Below, piece by piece: positions 46,001-57,397 of a stretch of 64,000 bases of DNA. The stretch's first letter is position 1, and each line of letters starts with the position of its first letter. Under the pieces are notes generated by a model. The model did not search any database. It was not told the origin of the DNA and saw nothing but the letters and a program-made list of their open reading frames with translations. The translations under genes and the position numbers were made by a program. The stretch is from Leucaena leucocephala (lineage: Eukaryota; Streptophyta; Magnoliopsida; Fabales; Fabaceae), in contig CM073532.1 of assembly GCA_037074615.1 (NCBI GenBank), positions 17,624,001 through 17,688,000 of the forward strand. Reading direction: 5' to 3'.

Positions 46001-48839
46001 TGTAATATCCCTAATTTTCTATACTGATTTATATGTACAGATTGAATGAAATATATGAGTTATTTTTCAGGAAAAAGAGGTAGCTATTTATGTAAAGAAA
46101 GGGATTAAATTGAAAAAGAAAGAAAAGGTAAGGACTTAAGTGCAATTATGAAAAGCTTAAAGCTAAAAAAGAAAAGTAGACCAAAATGTGGGGTCTTTAA
46201 GTGTAATTTTAGCCAATTTGAGGGACTTAAGTGCAAAAAAGAAAAGTTCCCTGGGGCTAAATTGTAATTAAAGAAAGTTAGGCCAGAAGTGGTTTGGACT
46301 GCCCGAAAGCATTTCAGTCCCAGATTTCACCAGGAGATAGAGCAAGTGATGCTGGGTAATCTAGCTTAATACAGGAATTTTCTCAGGACTACAGATAGCC
46401 AAAATTAATCTGATAGTCTAAAAGTATAAAAAATTCCTACCGGATATCCTAGATGTCAGATATAAGTGAGAAATTTCAGGATGATCGCCCTGATAAGGCA
46501 GATGTTAGGAAACTGACAGAATACCGATAGGAGGCCTGTAGAAAAAGTTATTCACAAATTAGTGAATTGAGACGGGAGTATGTGACCTCCGGGGATCCGA
46601 TAGGAGATTTATCGGTATTTAAATTGGGACTGAATGAGTTCGGATAACCTCATTCAGATGACTGTTATGACCCACAGGGATGCCTAAATACAGTAGGCCA
46701 ATCTATCTGATAAAAGGAGCCGGTGTCTGGAGATGTGTAGAAACGGTGTATAATGGTGGAAATACCCGATGTACATTGCGGGGAAGATTCCTCATGATGC
46801 GTGCCATAAAGGTAATGGACCATAGGAGGCCCAAGAATGGCGCCATCAAAGGCCCAGCAAGACCTTTGGACTGATAGATGGGTCAGTGTCCTGTGGAACC
46901 CCGAAAAAGTGCGAAATTACGAAAATGCCCCTGTGTTTAAAGAGCAATAGATGGATGGAGGGCATTTTGGGTCATTCTGGACAGGACAAAATGCCAAGGC
47001 ATACATAGGTGAGGTTAACCAAGGTCAGTATATGCCCTGACAGGGTACAAAGAGGTGTAAAATGACGATTTTACACTTCGGGTCAAGATAGTGCAAGAAC
47101 GGGCACCAAGGGCATTTTGGTCATTTCGCAAGGGATCTGTAATTAAGTTTAGACCCAGTATAAAAATATTAATGATATAAAGGACCTAGATACTAAATTT
47201 AAGGTCAGAAGACATAATAGGGATTTTTAGAAAAATTAGATTCAGAAAATAGTCCAGTTTTTGAGGAATCGGACCGGGCCGGTACCGGATTGGACTGGAA
47301 TTTCTCCAGAGGATTCTTGGACCTTCATTTTTGCCATGTGAGGGATTAGGTATCCCATGAGGTGTCCCTTGGATTATGTCATGGTGATGATGTCATAAAT
47401 GGAAAAGAAAATAAGAAATTCCAGGAAAAACGGTGGCCACAAGTTCAGAGTTCATGGAAATTACAGATATGCCATCTATGAAAACTATAAATACCCCCTA
47501 CCCCTCCTATTATCTTTACAGCTCAAGGTAAGATTTAGAGAGATAAGTGATCTCTAGAGAGAGAAAGTGAGAGGAAGAAAAAAACGAAAGGAAGTTCTGG
47601 CGGAGCTGGAAGCAGTATAGAGATTCTAGAGTTCTGCTAAGCTTTCGAAGTAGTAACTAATCCTAGCTTTTATGTAATGGCTTTGTGATTTGTTGTGCTA
47701 TTTTTTGGTTGGATTGTTGTCTTATATGTTATGCTTGAAGCTCTACTACAATGCTATGGTCATATGTTATTGAGTATGGAAGCACGCAGCATACTTATCT
47801 GTACACAATCACAAGCAAGCACTATCACACTGCATGACATATATTGTTATGATTATTACTACTGATATTTCCCAGAATCTCATCCCCATATATAACCCAT
47901 TACAGGGAGGTTATGCCAAAGTGAAATTTAAGAATATGGAGAGACGCCATTACGCTGCCGAAATTATGATAAAGTGGCAGTAATGAGGAAAGGAGCTGAT
48001 ACGTACTGTGTACGTAGGTACTGTCTAAGGAGACTGGAAGTGAGTGGACCTAGCCAGTTCATCCAGTCTTTCCTGGGTACTTATGTAGAATGGTAGTTCT
48101 CACAGGAATTACCGAATCAGTACAAGATCAGTTACTTTCTAAAGATGAAACATAGCGGTTTTGCTGCCGGATTTCAGGCAAGAAAAGATGTAATAGAAAT
48201 ATGGGAAATTTTGTATATGCCCTGATGTATAACAACTTATTATTTAATAATAAGTATTGATTGGCATGTTTGACTGATATGTGATAGATATATGCATATG
48301 TATGTAAAGTTGAGTGCTGGAATTTGCCACCATGAACAGTAACCCGTGGTAACTTAATAATGTTTGATCTATGATTAAAAATAGTAAATGGTTGAATAAA
48401 TGTATGATATTTTTATGGTAAATAGTAGACATACCAAGCTTCAATTTTATATATATAATGCCTCATTTGGATGTCTACACATGGAGATATAAATTATCAA
48501 AGTTGGGACCAAAATGTTGGATTCAGGGGGAAAACGCTGGATGAATAGTAAAGTTGTAATATTGACCTACGTTGACTTGGTCAAGGAGTGGTCAACGAGT
48601 GATTTTTTCCTGAAATATAATTGAGTTAGCTTCATGTATCAATTTGAACCACTTCATTTCAATTTTTCTAGAATTAGTTATGATTTTTTGAAGTCAGGTC
48701 ACTCATCTGGAATTTACACAGTGAACAGTACTCGATAAGAATAAAACTCCAGATTGAGAAATTGGACTTCAATGACCTTAAAAATGGTTCTAAATGCTAC
48801 CAAATGGTCCCTAAGACGTACGAAAGTAAGGATGTTTCA
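46001..48839 (+). mobile_element. 3' LTR of the Tekay-like element
   Basis: 2839 bp, TGTAATATCCC to GGATGTTTCA, followed by AGCTA. TATAAATA is at 47486-47493. The GAGATTC stem-loop near 47866 is damaged in its first arm. Confidence 0.93.
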
Positions 48840-48844
48840 AGCTA

Positions 48845-51227
48845 AGTTCCTCAGGATTTAAAGATGAGTTAAGTCTTTGACCTACAAAATAGGGACAGTT
48901 CACCTAGGTTCAAAAAGAGGAATGTAAGGAATATCCTAAGTCTTAAACCTAGGAATTCTATAGGTAGCTAGATATGGGCTGGCTCCTGAGTAAGATAACC
49001 TGATATGGGCGGGTTGTCGAGCCTTTCAATTAATGATGACTTCCAAAGAGTTCAGGGGATGAGTTGTTGGAAGAGAATTTCAAGAACTTAAGATGAAGGA
49101 TAAGAAGATAAGTAAAGATGCCAGAAAATAGAGAAAATTATGCTGATCATTTCACTGAACTGTGAAATATGCACATGAGGTCTCTATGAGTATGAAAGAA
49201 TTAGAAAAATAACCGAGGGCATTTTGGTCATTTCACAATGGATGAATATAAGATGAAATTTGATAGTAAATTATTATAATTAATATGAGAATTTATGGAG
49301 TTGATAGAAGTCAAAAAGGAGTCCTGTAGAATTAATTATGGAATTTACGGTGAAAAAGGACACCGATAAAGGGTTAAAGGAAATGTATATAATTTTTATC
49401 AGGACTTCTAGGTCTCAGAAAATTATGAAACTTTGTAGAGAATTTATTTTATATTAGAATGAATTTATAAAAATGTTAGAACAATTAAAAGAGGTGTTTA
49501 GCATTTATTCTAAGATCAAGGTAATTTAAGGAGGAAAGTACATTGGGATTTAGGCCAATTAGCTATTAGACCTAAAAGAGGCCCAACATTTTGTCCTAGG
49601 CTATCCCAATAAGCCCCAAAAGTTATCTTGGAGCCCAAGTCCAATAATGAATAATTTATGGATTTTTGAAAAGAAAGGAAAGAGAATAAAGTAAAATTTA
49701 GGGTTTACACATGGTGGGACCCACAAGGACTTCAAAGTGTCACCAAAAAGGAGCTTAGGTGTCCCATGTGATGCTATGATGGTGGTGATGTCATGAGTGA
49801 AAGGAGAAAAGATATTTCAAGATCAAACCTTTAACCATTAGATCAAATAGTTTTTAAGGTGATCTTGGCCTTCAATTTTCCCAAGATTTTGCTATAAATA
49901 CCCCCCCTTGCCATTCATTCTTCACACCCAAGAGCTCCTTTAGAGAGAGAAGTGAGTTCTAGAGAAAGAAAGTGGAAGAAAGAAAAAAGGAAGGAAGTTC
50001 TAGCGGAGCTGGAAGCAATATAGAGAAGCAAGAGTTCTGCTAAACTAGCCAGGTAGTAAATTTACCCTAAACTTGTAATGTATGATTGATTGTGTTATGA
50101 CTTGATTGATTGTTGTTAATCTGTAATTGTTGAAGCTCTGTGCTATGATTTCCTTGGCCAATTGTATTTCATATATCGCATGGAAGCATGCACATTACAT
50201 TATGTTGACACAATCACAAGCAAGCACAAATATCATCAATGGATACATTGTTTAGTACCGTTTGCTACTGAGATTCCCCCGAATCTCATCCCCTATTTAT
50301 AACCCATTACAGAGAGGTTATGTCGAAGTGAATTTTGAGTATGCTGTAAGACGCCGTTATGCTACCGAATTTCAGACTGAACATAAGGGGATGATACGTA
50401 CTGTGTACGTAGGTACTATCTAAGGAGTCTGGAAGTGAGTGGACCTAGTTGGTTCATCCAGTCTTTCCTGGGTACTTATGTAGAATGGTAGTTCTCACGG
50501 GAATTACCAAATCAGTACAAGATCAGTTATTTTTACAGATGAAGTATAATAGTTATATTGCCGGATTTCAGGCAGAAAAGATGTAATAGAGATACGAGGT
50601 TTTTGTTCAAGCCCTGTTGTATAAAGATTTATTATTTAATGATAAGTATTGTTTGGCATGTTTGATTGATATGTGATTGATGTATGCATATGTATGCAAA
50701 GTTGCTTGCTGGAATTTGCCACCATGACAGTAACTCGTGGTATAGTGATGTTTGATCTATAATTAAAAATAGTAAATGATTAAATAAATGTATGATATTT
50801 TTATGATAAATAGTAGACATACCAAGCTTTGATTTGATATATATAATGTCTCATTTGGATGTCTACACATGGAGATATAAATTATCAAAATTGGGATCAA
50901 AATGCTGGATTCAGGAGAAAAACGCTGGATGAACAGTATAGTTGTAACTTTGACTGACGTTGACTTGTACAAGGAATAGTCAATGAGTTATTTTTACTTG
51001 AAAGAGTATTGAGTTAGATTCAGGTAGCAATTTGAATCACTGGATTCCAATTTTTCTAGAATTAGTTATGATTTTTCAAAGTCAAGTCACTCATCTGGAA
51101 TTTACACAGTGAACAGTACTCGATAAGAGTAAAACTCCAGATTGAGAAATTAGACTTCAATGACCTTGAAAGTGGTTCTAAATACTACCAATTGGTCCCT
51201 AAGATGTACGAAAATAAGGATGTTTCA
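48845..51227 (+). mobile_element. 3' LTR of the gag-only element, remaining part
   Basis: Matches 15961-18342 throughout and ends in GGATGTTTCA before ACATA. TATAAATA is at 49893-49900 and the GAGATTC stem-loop at 50270-50287. Confidence 0.93.
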
Positions 51228-51232
51228 ACATA

Positions 51233-51917
51233 CCTATCTATAAATATTATTGGGCCTATGAGGCGCTATTTCGGGCCTTCTATGTGGTCCCCTGCCTTCA
51301 TCGGCTCAACTTCTAAGAAATTCCCCCGAAAAGTATTTATCGAGTGTTTTATTCTAGTATAAATTCCATAATAAAGTATATATAAATCCTTTTAAAGTTT
51401 TGTTAATTTATAAATTCTCATATTAATTATAAGAATTTACTGTAAAATTTCATCTGATTCTGAGGTCCAAAAAATACTGTACTAATTTTCTAAACTTTGA
51501 AAATTCTTATCAATTTATCGGGACCTTAAATCAAAATTTTGTGTTATGTTAAATTGATCAAAATACTTTTCTCTACTTATTGGTAAAATATGGGATTGAA
51601 ATAGTTTCGGGTAGTCTAGGCCTTTTTCGGCTCAACTTTCAATAATTACCATGTTGCCCCTGAACTTTTAAAAACTGCACTTTAGCCCCTCAACTTTTCA
51701 TAATTATACTTAATGTCCTATAACTTATGTCTACTTCTATTTTGTACCATGTAACTTTTAGACTTTTCAGTTTAGTCCCTCTCTTTCTTCAAAACTCATC
51801 TAACCTTTATCATTTTTATGATCATCGTCACAATCCCTTCTAAAACTCTTTCCTCTATCTGTCCCTTACAGGTTTCACTGTCTGTTCCATACAGACAAGA
51901 AAAATTAGGATGTGATA
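51233..51917 (-). mobile_element. Solo LTR, minus strand, right part
   Basis: Completes the LTR begun at 13300. It ends AAAAATTAGGATGTGATA, the image of an LTR start TATCACATCC, where the first TG has become TA. The coding frame of the Athila-like RT begins again four to nine bases later. Confidence 0.78.
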
Positions 51918-52925
51918 AGATTGAAGTAGATAAAGCAAATATTGAGGTTATTTCTTCTTTTCCTTAACCCAAATCTTTAAAGGAACTAAGGTCATTTCTA
52001 TGACATGTTGGATTCTATAGAAGATTCACTAAGGACTTTAGCAAGATTGCATCTCCACTTTTTAAACTCATGAAAAAAGATATAGAGTTCTTTTTTGATG
52101 ATACTTGCAAGAGAGCATTTGACCTTATTAAATCTATGCTTATCACACCACTTATACTTGCTGCACCTAATTGGCATGTAGATTTTGAGCTTTCATGTGA
52201 TGCATCAAATGAAGCTGTAGGGACAATATTAGGACAAAAGGATGGTAAGTTGTCTAAAGTCATTTCATATGCCTCTAAGACATTAGATAGTGCTCAAAAG
52301 AACTACACTACCACAAAAAAGGAACTCTTTGCCATTGTGTTTGCACTTGACAAATTCAGATCTTATCTATTGAGTTCTAAAGAAATTATATATATTGACC
52401 ATGCTACTATAAAGTTCTTGTTTAAAAATCCACAGTCCAAGCCTCAGCTCTTGAGATGGATGCTGCTAATCCAAGAACTTGATGTGGAGATAAGGGATAA
52501 AATTGGAGCAGAGAATGTGGTAGGTGATCATTTAAGCAGGTTGCCTAAAAATACAAGGGAAGTATTAGATTCTGACATCACTTGTGATACATTTAGAGAT
52601 TGTTCTGTTTCTGTGATTTCTATAATTGTACCTTGGTATTGCCACACAATGAACTATATTGTTACTAGTCTAATTTCACCTTCTTTATCTCATTTCTAGG
52701 GCTAGAAGATCAAGCATAAGGCAAAATTTTATATTTGGGAACCACCTATTCAATGGAAGATATGCAGTGATCAAGTTATAAGATGTGTGCCAAGTGAAGA
52801 AGTGGACATCATTCTTACAGCATGTCATTCCTCTATTTGTGGAATACATTTCAGTGCCAAGAAGACTTCAAGGAAGATCCTCGAAGCTAGTTTTTACTGG
52901 CCACAACTATTGATAACCGTCATTT
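51918..52925 (+). pseudogene. RT end, RNase H and integrase start, Athila-like
   Basis: Continues the RT split at 9828 and 13300: EVDKANIEVI, SLKELRSFL, YRRFTKDFSKIA. RNase H (52070-52560) has FELSCDASNEAVG with the first Asp, ISYASKTLD.AQKNYTTTKKELFAIVFALDKFRSYL with the Glu, and DHLSRLP at the end. After a stop the integrase zinc-finger region is partly readable near 52830-52910 (HFSAKKTSRKILEASFYWP). Similarity stops at about 52925, well before the integrase core. Confidence 0.88.
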
Positions 52926-53090
52926 TAGTTATCAAACAAGAAACTAAGCTAACCAATAGTAAAATGAGGCTAACCTAGGTTGATTCACAATGAGCCTAAA
53001 TGGATGCTAAAGTACCTAACTAATCCAATGAGCCACAATTTAACAACTTAATCAGATGAATTGTGAGATGATATATTTGAACAAATTCTA
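52926..53090. other. Unassigned junction sequence
   Basis: About 165 bases between the broken integrase and the LTR-like sequence to the right. AT-rich, with no open frame and no match to anything else I can see in the window. It may be a small insertion or filler DNA from deletion repair. Confidence 0.4.
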
Positions 53091-54430
53091 AATGGGAAAA
53101 TTTTGGATAAAACTATTTCTGGGCATTTTTTGGCCTTTTTCGGCTCAACTTTCCATAATTACCATTTTGCCCTTGAACTTTTAGAAATTACACTTTAGGC
53201 CTCAACTTTTCATATTTACACTTAATGGCCTAAAGTTTATGTCTACTTTCATTTCATACCATGAAACTTTTAGACTTTTCACTTTAGTCCCTCTTCTTTT
53301 CAAAATGACCATTATGCCCTTGGGACTTTTCTAAAATTACGATTTTACCTTTGCTTGGGCTTAACATCGTAAATCATCTGTTTGAGATCTTTATCTCAAC
53401 CTTAGGCCTCTAACTAACCTCTTTTCTCTTTTTATGCTCAGGAGACTATTTTGAAGTCTCTAACTTATTTATATATTTTTCCTCAGAAACTTTTACTATT
53501 TACAACTTAGTCCCTAATCTTTTATTATTTGTACCTTAGTCCCTAAACATCATTTGTATATTTCTGGGACTTCTACTCAATAGTAGGGGTATTCATAAAA
53601 CCTGCGGCCCGGTATGTCCACCCGAGCCCGTGAAAAAAAGGTCATGCCCAACCCGATAAATATAGGGTAGGGCTGGGCATCGGGCTACAAAATGCAGCCC
53701 ATGTTTTTTTCGGGCTGGGCACCGGGCAAGGGGGTTGCCCTGCCCTACCCTACCCATGAGCACCCCTTTTTTATTTTTTTACTTTTCTCCCTAGATGCTA
53801 CACTTGGAAGGGAGAATATGATAGTTACTGGTGACTAAAGGGTCATTTTAGAAATATAAATAGTTAAATACATAAGTTGCGTCTTTTAATATTTATAACT
53901 ATATTGATTTTTTTAACTTTACTAATCATAATATGATTACATTACAAATTATAATTATTTATTTTATTTTTTTTAGATACTTCATCCTTGTCAACATTTG
54001 AAAAATTGATGTAAAGTTGTAATTACAAACTACTTAGACTTCAAGGCTTTTTTTATATGCAATGAATTTTAAGACTTTAATTATTATCTTTTTGTTACCT
54101 TATTTTTAGTAGATTATAGATATTATTTAACTCTTGAAGACATATGAATATGGTATTATTTTAGAAGTTTATAATTGCAGATTTTTTTTTACAACATGAG
54201 CATGGCATCACAACTTAGGCATGCGCAGCCCAAAATGGTTAGGGCTTTTACTGGGCAGGGTCAGGCATCGGGCTGCAAAATGCAGCCCATGATTTTTTTG
54301 GGCAGGGCACCGGGCAGGGGGTTGCCCTTCCCAGCCCTGCCATGAACACCCCTACTCAATAGGACTTGGTAGCCTATCTATTTTAGGCTACATACTGGGC
54401 TTTTAGGCCTAACAATCAAGATATGATACA
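53091..54430 (-). mobile_element. 3' LTR fragment of a decayed element, minus strand
   Basis: Similar to the first 560 or so bases of the LTR ending at 51917 (shared CCTTTTTCGGCTCAACTTT and a run of short pieces ending in CTTTTAGACTTTTCA). Its LTR start is at about 54430 (image GATATGATACA, decayed from GGATGTTACA). The rest of the LTR is missing to the left. It holds the hAT element at 53584-54354. Confidence 0.65.
53584..54354. mobile_element. Non-autonomous hAT DNA transposon
   Basis: 771 bp with a perfect 8-bp TSD CTCAATAG (53576-53583 and 54355-54362), the hallmark of hAT insertion, and short inverted ends TAGGGGTATTCAT and TAGGGGTGTTCAT. The GC-rich subterminal parts full of GGGC/GCCC are typical of plant non-autonomous hAT elements. 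No transposase is encoded. The right end (54263-54354) is duplicated in direct orientation inside the left part (53674-53767). Confidence 0.93.
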
Positions 54431-57397
54431 TTTCATATCATTTCAATCAAAATTGAAGTTTAGTCTACACTATTTAGTCTCATCAACCTTTCTTTACTCA
54501 TTTATTTCAGTCTCTATACTAAACTTACAGTAGTGTCCATTTCTTTCATAAAGAACCCTTCAAAAATTTGATGTAATTATGGGGTCTCTGTCATTCATTT
54601 TTACTTCTAACTATATTTCTCATTATACTTCTCATTACATATCCCGAGATACTATAATTTATAACATTTTTCTTGTTATATAACATTTCCAGTCTCTCAG
54701 GAGGATCATGATCTTATGTTTTTCTAACTTCCTTCTGAAGCTAAAACGATACTCTACATCTTTCCTCTCAGATCCTCTATTTGAATCTAACATAAGGGTT
54801 ATGATCCCTCATTTTTTTTCTTTCTCTAGGCGTTTATATCAATTTCCTAGTGGGTCACCCATCATCATACTACTCTTGCTTGAGCATGCTTAACTGTTAA
54901 GTATTGATAGGTTAACGACTGATTACAATATGTAGGGCCATAGGTCATTGCCTATCCCTACTCATAAAATCATATTATGCTATTATCTTGCATTAGACCC
55001 TCTTTTCTTAATCTTTATCGAGTCTATTTGGCTTTCATTCTCTTTAGCCTCATCTTAGGGACTTACCTGCTTATACTTGGCCCTTTCTTATATCATATGA
55101 GGTTCTCTTCTTCTCTTTTTCAAGCATACTTCCTAGAGACTTATGAATACCTTCTACTCAAGACTCAAAAGTTTTAATTATTCCTTTAACTCCTTCCTTG
55201 TGTAAGAGAATCCTAAGTGCAGTCTATATAATAAGGCTTATATGAGAAAAAATGTCATGGGGCCCACCTAAATTACCCAACTAGTGAGGCTTTTACACCT
55301 TAAGATCATCCTTGGTGATTGTCTTCCTAGAGAAGTACTGTGTTGTCACCTTATTCTCATGGCTCACACTTTCCTTCTCTTAGGCTAGGTTGATTCAGAA
55401 TCACCCGTAATCGACCTAAGCCTTTTTTAGGATCTACTAGACCCTAAAATATTGTTCTAATGGAAGCAATGTTAGGATCGTATCATAGTCCTTTGGAAGA
55501 TTCAAGACCAATGAACTAAGTTATAAGGTTAGCCTCTTCTACTTGTTGATAACTCAACTGATAATTCCCCAAGACAGTTTATAAAGCCACTATTATCTAT
55601 CAAGACTTTACTCATCTCCTCTATCATTTAAGAGTTCCTCATATCATTCTCATCTTTCTTATTATGGCTCTGCGTAGAGCTATTGAAAATTTTCTCATTT
55701 CATCTTATGGACACGGCTCTAACACAAGCTGCTTTGTCCACCTTTTATTCTGGCTCTTTCTTAAGAGCGATATCCTTCATTACATAGATGTTGCTCTCTC
55801 AGAGATGCATCACCAATTTTATAACTATATCTCATTGCATTTCATACTCATAGTACATTATTTATATATCTTATTCTTATTAAAGGGGTATGTCTTGAGT
55901 ACTGTAATCATTTATCTATAGGTATGCCGATAATATCTATCTAACTATCTTTACTAAAAACATCCAAGCAACTTCTTCGCTCCAGTTCCTTGTTTAACTG
56001 GTTGTCATCATCTTATCATAGATTCTTAATTTCATCCTAAATCGTAATCCTAATTCTAATTCTAATTCCTTATAGATTAACTTAAACTATCTAACTTATA
56101 TATCCCTTTCTCTACTTTTATCCGTTCTACTTTTACCTGTCCTCTCAAGGTAATAATTATTTTCATATCATACAGATACAACATATTAGGTCTAGAGTAG
56201 CATAGAGTGTGCATGCCGGACATTAAAATTTAAACATGAAATGCAATTGGTCATATGCCACTAAGAGTAGAGCATGAATGTTAATTCAATTCATACCTTG
56301 GATTAGCTCAAGTGAATTAATTGTCTCTTCTCTATTCAAGATAAACACTCTCCCCTGGGTTTAAGGTCTTTAACCTGTAGCATTCTATGGGCACTCAATT
56401 GTAAAATGTCCCAGCTTGCCACATTTATAGCAGACTCCTTGACCTGCTAAACAAGGCCTACCACCGTGGTTCTTACCACATATCTCATATATGTTCGGCC
56501 TTGGTTGCATATTTGCTTTTCCTGTCTTACCTCCTCTCTTACTTACAGCCCTCTATCCTGATCTTGGCCTAAATTGATTCCTATTACCAATTCTTGAGAC
56601 TGAAGACCCTGTTGGAACCATTCTTATCAGAGGTACCTAAATAGGTTAATCTCTCAGGATTACCTTTATCCCTTCTAAGTATGGTAGGCTATTTTCTATA
56701 ATTCTACATGCCTCAACCACTTTATTAAATCTTTGTACTTGCCTAGGAAGAATCCTTTCTCTCGTTATGGAGTTTATTCCACAAGTCAACTTCTCAGTCG
56801 TTCATCTCTCTTTGTCATGTTATTAAGATATGTGGAATAATGATTGAGGTGGATGAACTTGCCTAAGTACTCATCAAAGGTTCCTTCTCACCCTGTCTTA
56901 ATATTAAGAACTTAGCCTCACGCTCATCCTTCACAGACTAAGGAAAATATTTGTCGTAAAACTACTTGAGAAAGATTTCCCAGGTAAGCGGGGTATTTCT
57001 TATCGGCAAGATAATCTTTGTGTTCCTCCACCATCGGTCATCGTCCTTTTCCAGCTTATATATAGCCATCTGTGCCTTTCGTTCTATGGAGCAATCTAAA
57101 ACTTTAAAGATTTTCTCTATCTATTTACCCAATCCCCTATCTCTTGAACATCAAAGGTTCCCTCAAATGCAGCCAGGTTGTGCTTGCAGAATCGTTCGAT
57201 CCATGAATGTATACTATCTTGATCTACTGTGAACCCATGCTATCTATCTGCTCCGATTCTAGTATATCCTCGGCCAGACTATGGTTTATCAATGAATCCT
57301 TCCTCTGATTGTAGTAAATCAGTAACAGTTGCTACTACTGCTATCGCGATAGCAACATCTCTCTCTCGATCCTGACAAGCTTGTGTCGCTCAGATAT
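54431..57397 (-). mobile_element. Decayed internal region of a gag-only element, minus strand
   Basis: Collinear with 38127-41000 in outline: a similar opening, the TAACTGC-type hairpin region in changed form at about 55389-55492, a shared block near 56170-56230 (compare 39600-39660), and gag at the right. Much more diverged than the copy at 38127, so an older insertion. Ends where an LTR inserts at 57398. No pol motif seen. Confidence 0.7.
56310..57392 (-). pseudogene. Decayed gag, minus strand
   Basis: Reading leftwards: Ala/Val-rich stretch near 57340, MAVYKLEKDDDRWWR-like core near 57010-57070, WTTEKL region near 56790-56820, AVEACR near 56720, and zinc knuckles near 56390-56490 (Cys-Tyr-Lys-Cys-Gly-Lys type). 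Many stops and shifts. The N-terminus is cut off by the LTR at 57398. Confidence 0.7.

Larger units (their letters stand above)
22299..48839 (+). mobile_element. Tekay/Del-like chromovirus element with nested inserts
   Basis: TSD AGCTA (22294-22298 and 48840-48844). The LTRs (2816 and 2839 bp) differ by roughly 4% over the first 370 bp by eye. Order: LTR, PBS, an extra upstream reading frame, truncated gag, protease, RT, RNase H, integrase, chromodomain, polypurine tract, LTR. Net length is about 10.6 kb without the inserts at 28009-33985 and 34214-44136. The chromodomain and Tekay-type pol place it among chromoviruses. It inserted into the 3' LTR of the gag-only element, so it is younger than that copy. 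Confidence 0.93.
15820..51227 (+). mobile_element. Non-autonomous gag-only gypsy element with nested inserts
   Basis: A complete LTR element with TSD ACATA (15815-15819 and 51228-51232). The 5' LTR is 2523 bp and the 3' LTR is 2524 bp once its insert is removed. Net length is about 6.9 kb. It has a PBS, a gag remnant with zinc knuckles and a polypurine tract, but no protease, RT or integrase. By eye, the first 141 bp of the two LTRs differ at six positions (about 4%). It hosts a copia solo LTR in gag and a 26.5-kb Tekay-like complex in its 3' LTR. Confidence 0.93.
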
